From an uncultured Rickettsiales bacterium (lineage in GTDB: Bacteria > Pseudomonadota > Alphaproteobacteria > Rickettsiales > Midichloriaceae): a DNA stretch of 9,525 nt. Both the position numbers and the translations under genes were made by a program. This document shows, one piece after another, positions 6,779 to 9,525 of the stretch; the stretch's first letter is position 1, and the number at the start of each line of letters is the position of its first letter. The notes under the pieces were generated by a model. It was not told the DNA's origin, did not search any database, and saw nothing but the letters and a program-made list of their open reading frames with translations. The stretch is taken from contig CALKVD010000085.1 in the NCBI GenBank assembly GCA_937996615.1, forward strand, positions 1 to 9,525, given 5' to 3'.

Positions 6779-6784
6779 CCTTCT
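6779..6784 (-). promoter_or_regulatory. Shine-Dalgarno site for the symporter
   Basis: AGAAGG on the minus strand ends 9 bases before the ATG at 6769 and fixes this start. Confidence 0.6.
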
Positions 6785-6817
6785 ATATTTTTGATAAAAC
6801 GACTACCAAAAGTCTAC

Positions 6818-6840
6818 TATATCTTATAGTTATATCTTAT
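6818..6840. repeat. 10-bp direct repeat with 13-bp period upstream of the symporter
   Basis: TATATCTTAT occurs twice exactly, at 6818-6827 and 6831-6840. The first copy lies in a perfect inverted repeat CTATA-TCT-TATAG (6817-6829). The second overlaps the possible -10 hexamer of the symporter (TATAAC, 6829-6834). The arrangement resembles a tandem regulator site about 50-70 bases before the start codon, but it is made of A, T and a few C, so chance is a serious alternative. Confidence 0.35.
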
Positions 6841-7017
6841 TGGAAATAGATGCAAGTACTTATTTTGCAAGATTAGAAGTTAAAAAAATTTTTACTTTCT
6901 AGTCTTCCAATATAAATAAAATTAGTGTAAATTCAGATAAATTATATACCAACATATACTAATATTAACTATTAAGCTATCACTAATTTAGTAATCTTCA
7001 AATTTTAATAAAAATTA

Positions 7018-8319
7018 ATGTCAGATAAAAAAATCTTAATCCAAAAACAGGAGACAAAAGTATCGGTAGCTTTTATAGCTTGGTTTGTTGCTGCAATATT
7101 TTATATGTATCAATATATATGGCGCGTTACTCCAAACGTCCTTTCTTTAGAACTTCGTGAACATTTTTCACTCAATGCTGATCAATTTTCTACCTTTGGT
7201 TCATTATATTTCATGTTTTACTCGTTGATGCAAATACCAATGGGAATATTGTTGGATAAAGTTGGTACCAAATTAATGATCTTAAGCTGTTTAATTCTTT
7301 CAATAATTGGCGGGGCGTTGTTTATTCATACTGATGAAGTGATTGTTGCGCAGTTAGCGAGAATTTTGATGGGTATTGGGGCTTCTACTGCTTTTATGTG
7401 TGGTTTAAAAATAATATCAGATAATTTGCCAAGTAAATTTCATGGTTTTATGATGGGGTTAACTTTAACAATTGGTACAGCTGGGGCGATTTTTTCCAGT
7501 ATTGGCCTTGGGGTTATTAGTTCATCGATTGGATGGCACGATGCTTTAAGCATGACCCTAGTAGGGGGATGTGGTGTCTTGATATTGGTATATTTAACTA
7601 AATTTCCTAGGGATTTCCATAAAACCAGAGATTATGATGCGCAAGGCATAGATTTATTAGAAAAAACAAATACAACAATGCAATCTGTTTTAAAAATATT
7701 AACAAACAAAGGAATAATGGGCTATGCTATCATAGCAGTCGGATTATATACTCCGCTTTCTGCTATGACCGATCTTTGGGGTTCAGCTTTTTTAATGGCT
7801 CGTTTTGCTTTGTCTAAAATAGAAGCAGCAAATATTTCGATGATGCTATACGTTGGTCTTGCGATTGGTAGTATAATTTTACCTTCTCTTGCTGATGCTT
7901 GGAAAAAACCAAAAATATTGGTTTTAGCTTGTACTTTAATCATTACCCTACTGTTTGTAGTATTGCTATATGGACCCGTTTTAAACAAAAAATATTTGAT
8001 CCTATTGTTATTTACTATAGGCTTTTTTTGTGGGGCAGAAATGACATGTTTTGCAGCTTCTCTAGCTTTTGTTAGTGCCCGCAAATCAGGATTGGCAATA
8101 GGTGTCGTCAATACTTTAAATATGATGGCGAATGCCCTGTTGCAACAAGGTATAGGTAAAATTTTGGATACTAGATGGTCTGGTGGCTATTCTAGTGGTG
8201 TTAAAAGCTATGATGCTGGTGATTTTTCTGCAGCTTTGAGTGTCATTATTTTGGTGATGCTAATTTGTTGTATAGTGTCATATTATGTCAAAGATCCTAA
8301 AGATTCTAATAGCAAATAA
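7018..8319 (+). CDS. major facilitator superfamily transporter
   Basis: This is a 12-helix inner-membrane secondary transporter of 433 residues. After a basic polar start (1-14), the first helix contains FIAWFVAAIFYMYQYIWRVTPNV (two parts, about 19-41), an aromatic-Arg-Pro pattern seen in several alphaproteobacterial MFS proteins. The loop between helices 2 and 3 has GILLDKVGTKLMI (76-88), the MFS motif A (G-x-L-x-D-x-x-G). LARILMGIGASTAF (113-126) resembles motif B with its membrane arginine. A cytoplasmic linker rich in charged residues (about 195-230) divides the two six-helix halves, and the tail is YYVKDPKDSNSK. The substrate cannot be told from the sequence. The next gene, coq7, starts 27 bases after its stop. 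The ATG at 7018 has no visible ribosome site, but the hydrophobic start of helix 1 lies just inside it and no better start is seen. Confidence 0.9.
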   Translation: MSDKKILIQKQETKVSVAFIAWFVAAIFYMYQYIWRVTPNVLSLELREHFSLNADQFSTFGSLYFMFYSLMQIPMGILLDKVGTKLMILSCLILSIIGGALFIHTDEVIVAQLARILMGIGASTAFMCGLKIISDNLPSKFHGFMMGLTLTIGTAGAIFSSIGLGVISSSIGWHDALSMTLVGGCGVLILVYLTKFPRDFHKTRDYDAQGIDLLEKTNTTMQSVLKILTNKGIMGYAIIAVGLYTPLSAMTDLWGSAFLMARFALSKIEAANISMMLYVGLAIGSIILPSLADAWKKPKILVLACTLIITLLFVVLLYGPVLNKKYLILLLFTIGFFCGAEMTCFAASLAFVSARKSGLAIGVVNTLNMMANALLQQGIGKILDTRWSGGYSSGVKSYDAGDFSAALSVIILVMLICCIVSYYVKDPKDSNSK

Positions 8320-8322
8320 AAA

Positions 8323-8345
8323 TTGATATAAAAACTTGGTATCAA
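8323..8345. repeat. inverted repeat filling the MFS-coq7 gap
   Basis: TTGATA (8323-8328) and TATCAA (8340-8345) are perfect 6-bp arms around an 11-base loop, extendable by one G-U pair. The second arm ends one base before the coq7 ATG, where a ribosome site would be expected but is not seen. In the message it could form a weak hairpin covering the start region. No T-run follows, so it is not a terminator. Confidence 0.3.
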
Positions 8346-8346
8346 A

Positions 8347-8934
8347 ATGTCGCAACAAACTAAATTTCTTCCAGGGGATCCTCAGCCAGATAAAATAATT
8401 CAGCAGATGTTGAGAGTCAATCAGGCAGGGGAATATGGTGCAGAAAGAATATATAGTGGACAGCTTTTTTGCTTAGAATTAAAATCAGCTCCGGCGGCAG
8501 AAATAGAATTGATCCAAAATATGTACAACCAGGAGTTGGTTCATTTAGCTTATTTTAATCAAGCGATTCCTAGATTTAGAACCAGACCGACTTTGTTGCA
8601 ACCTTTGTGGTATTTAGGTGGTTGGGCCTTAGGATTTATAACGGCGCTTAGAGGTAATGCAGCTGGAATGGTATGCACTGAAGCAGTTGAAACTGTGATA
8701 GATCAGCACTATAGTACTCAATTAGAATATCTTGCTAACACAACCATGCCTCAAGATTTAAATTCTTTTGCTACCGAACTAAAACAAAAAATAGAATTAT
8801 TTCGTGCTGAGGAAATTGAACATAAAAATATTGCGATCCAGAATGGCGGATCTGAAAATAATCAGTTTAGATTGTTAAATTGGGTAATTATGGGTATAAC
8901 TAAAATTGCAATTGCAATTGCTAAAAAAATATAA
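8347..8934 (+). CDS. coq7: COQ7-type 3-demethoxyubiquinol 3-hydroxylase (diiron)
   Basis: This membrane-associated diiron monooxygenase performs the penultimate ring hydroxylation in ubiquinone synthesis (the role of UbiF in E. coli). The 195-residue length is typical of bacterial COQ7. All ligand motifs are visible: LRVNQAGEYGAERIYSGQ (22-39, ligand E29), NQELVHLAYFN (61-71, E63 and H66), VCTEAVETVIDQHY (109-122, E115) and FRAEEIEHKNIA (152-163, E156 and H159). Hydrophobic segments LWYLGGWALGFITALRG (87-103) and the C-terminal IMGITKIAIAIAKKI match the membrane-contacting parts of the family. Adjacent genes are the MFS carrier 27 bases upstream and truA 9 bases downstream, in one likely transcript; no pathway link with either is evident. 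No Shine-Dalgarno is seen before the ATG. Confidence 0.96.
   Translation: MSQQTKFLPGDPQPDKIIQQMLRVNQAGEYGAERIYSGQLFCLELKSAPAAEIELIQNMYNQELVHLAYFNQAIPRFRTRPTLLQPLWYLGGWALGFITALRGNAAGMVCTEAVETVIDQHYSTQLEYLANTTMPQDLNSFATELKQKIELFRAEEIEHKNIAIQNGGSENNQFRLLNWVIMGITKIAIAIAKKI
8905..8921 (+). repeat. ATTGCA hexamer repeated almost three times at the coq7 3' end
   Basis: ATTGCA-ATTGCA-ATTGC encodes the IAIAIA stretch in the C-terminal hydrophobic helix of COQ7. It is a small in-frame tandem repeat that could change in copy number without breaking the frame. The surrounding residues still follow the family's terminal pattern. Confidence 0.5.
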
Positions 8935-8943
8935 CGCTTAGCT

Positions 8944-9525
8944 ATGTTCCGGTATAAAGCAACCATAGAATATGATGGCACAGCTTTTGTTGGTTGGCAA
9001 AAACAACAAAATGGTCTTTCGGTGCAGCAAGTGTTAGAAAATTCAATCCAAAAGCTAGGCTATCAAGATATTAAAATATATGGATCAGGTCGTACAGATG
9101 CTGGTGTTCATGCATTAGGGCAGGTGGCACATTTTGATTTGGCTGATGACTGCAGCTATAAGTTGCATCGATTACGCGAATCTATCAACCATTTTATTCA
9201 ACCTCACTCTATCAAATTGCTTGATCTCCAAATTGTCAATCATGATTTTCATGCAAGATTTGATGCAGTTAAAAGATCTTATATTTATAAAATTATCTAT
9301 CGTTCTACAGAGCCAATTTTTTGGCGTAATAGAGCTTGGCATATAAGAAACGATTTGGAAATTGGTCGAATGCAAGAGGCTTCACAACTATTGGTTGGGT
9401 ATCATGATTTTGCCAGCTTTAGATCCAGTAATTGCCAAGCAAAAAATTCGTACCGAACTTTGGATAGTATAGAAATAACTCAACAACAAGATCAATATGC
9501 AAAATTGATTGAAATAAAACTAACT
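8944..9525 (+). CDS. truA: tRNA pseudouridine(38-40) synthase TruA (partial, 3' end beyond window)
   Basis: TruA converts uridines 38, 39 and 40 in the tRNA anticodon arm to pseudouridine. From the ATG at 8944 the frame is open for 194 codons to the window edge; full-length family members have about 245-270 residues. It starts FRYKATIEYDGTAFVGWQKQ, the family's first strand. IYGSGRTDAGVHALGQVAHF (45-64) contains the catalytic aspartate D52. Further on HARFDAVKRSYIYKI (102-116) and HDFASFRSSNCQAKNSYRTL (155-174) match conserved TruA blocks. It begins 9 bases after the coq7 stop in the same frame, without a clear ribosome site, suggesting translation coupled to coq7. Nothing looks broken in the visible part. 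Confidence 0.95.
   Translation, partial: MFRYKATIEYDGTAFVGWQKQQNGLSVQQVLENSIQKLGYQDIKIYGSGRTDAGVHALGQVAHFDLADDCSYKLHRLRESINHFIQPHSIKLLDLQIVNHDFHARFDAVKRSYIYKIIYRSTEPIFWRNRAWHIRNDLEIGRMQEASQLLVGYHDFASFRSSNCQAKNSYRTLDSIEITQQQDQYAKLIEIKLT

Larger units (their letters stand above)
6770..7017. other. divergent intergenic region, 248 bases
   Basis: This very AT-rich gap separates the minus-strand symporter from the plus-strand MFS transporter and should hold both promoters. I see no RNA gene and no convincing open frame. On the minus strand TTGCAT (6850-6855) and TATAAC (6829-6834) could form a promoter for the symporter, but the 15-base spacing is short. For the plus strand several weak hexamers exist (TTTACT at 6891, TATAAA at 6911), none well spaced. 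No Shine-Dalgarno precedes the MFS gene. Confidence 0.5.

Noticed and set aside
7722..8111. Minus-strand 129-codon open frame inside the MFS gene
   Set aside because: It is a shadow of the clear MFS coding frame, with no ribosome site or family resemblance.
9134..9375. Short open frames on both strands at the right edge
   Set aside because: Both lie wholly within truA, whose conserved motifs are in a different frame that is open to the window end.

Overview
The window looks like a stretch of core genome from an AT-rich (roughly two thirds A+T by eye) alphaproteobacterium, most likely an intracellular Rickettsiales- or Holosporales-type lineage. The reasons are the strong A/T third-position bias, a QueF and HslV of alphaproteobacterial/rickettsial character, a diiron COQ7-type ubiquinone hydroxylase, and an isolated lptC. 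Enolase and a glutamine-dependent NAD synthetase together argue against Rickettsia proper, which to my knowledge lacks glycolytic enolase. I cannot name the genus from this sequence.

Layout. Positions 1-72 hold the last 23 codons of an unidentified plus-strand gene. Six genes then lie on the minus strand. Reading in their own direction, from right to left, they are an acidic amino acid:cation symporter (6769-5453), nadE (5430-3634), lptC (3626-3015), eno (2875-1544), hslV (1501-938) and queF (885-85). The first three are packed tightly (gaps of 22 and 7 bases) and look like one transcript. A 139-base gap with two perfect 15-bp palindromes and a plausible promoter precedes eno, and eno, hslV and queF may form a second transcript. 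A 248-base divergent intergenic region (6770-7017) separates these from a plus-strand group: a major facilitator transporter (7018-8319), coq7 (8347-8934) and truA (8944 onward, cut by the window edge).

Function. The genes are housekeeping: amino acid uptake, NAD synthesis, LPS transport, glycolysis or gluconeogenesis, protein quality control, tRNA modification (QueF in queuosine synthesis, TruA pseudouridylation) and ubiquinone synthesis. There is no mobile element, RNA gene, CRISPR array or defence module that I can see, and I found no convincing novel multi-gene system. The points most worth a second look are within genes. The QueF C-terminus has lost the family's Arg-Arg-Gly-Gly NADPH-binding motif. 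The symporter has NMTAT in place of the sodium-site NMDGT motif. NadE carries an in-frame insertion of about 25 residues with an internal palindrome. hslV stands without hslU. The palindromes upstream of eno are also unexplained.
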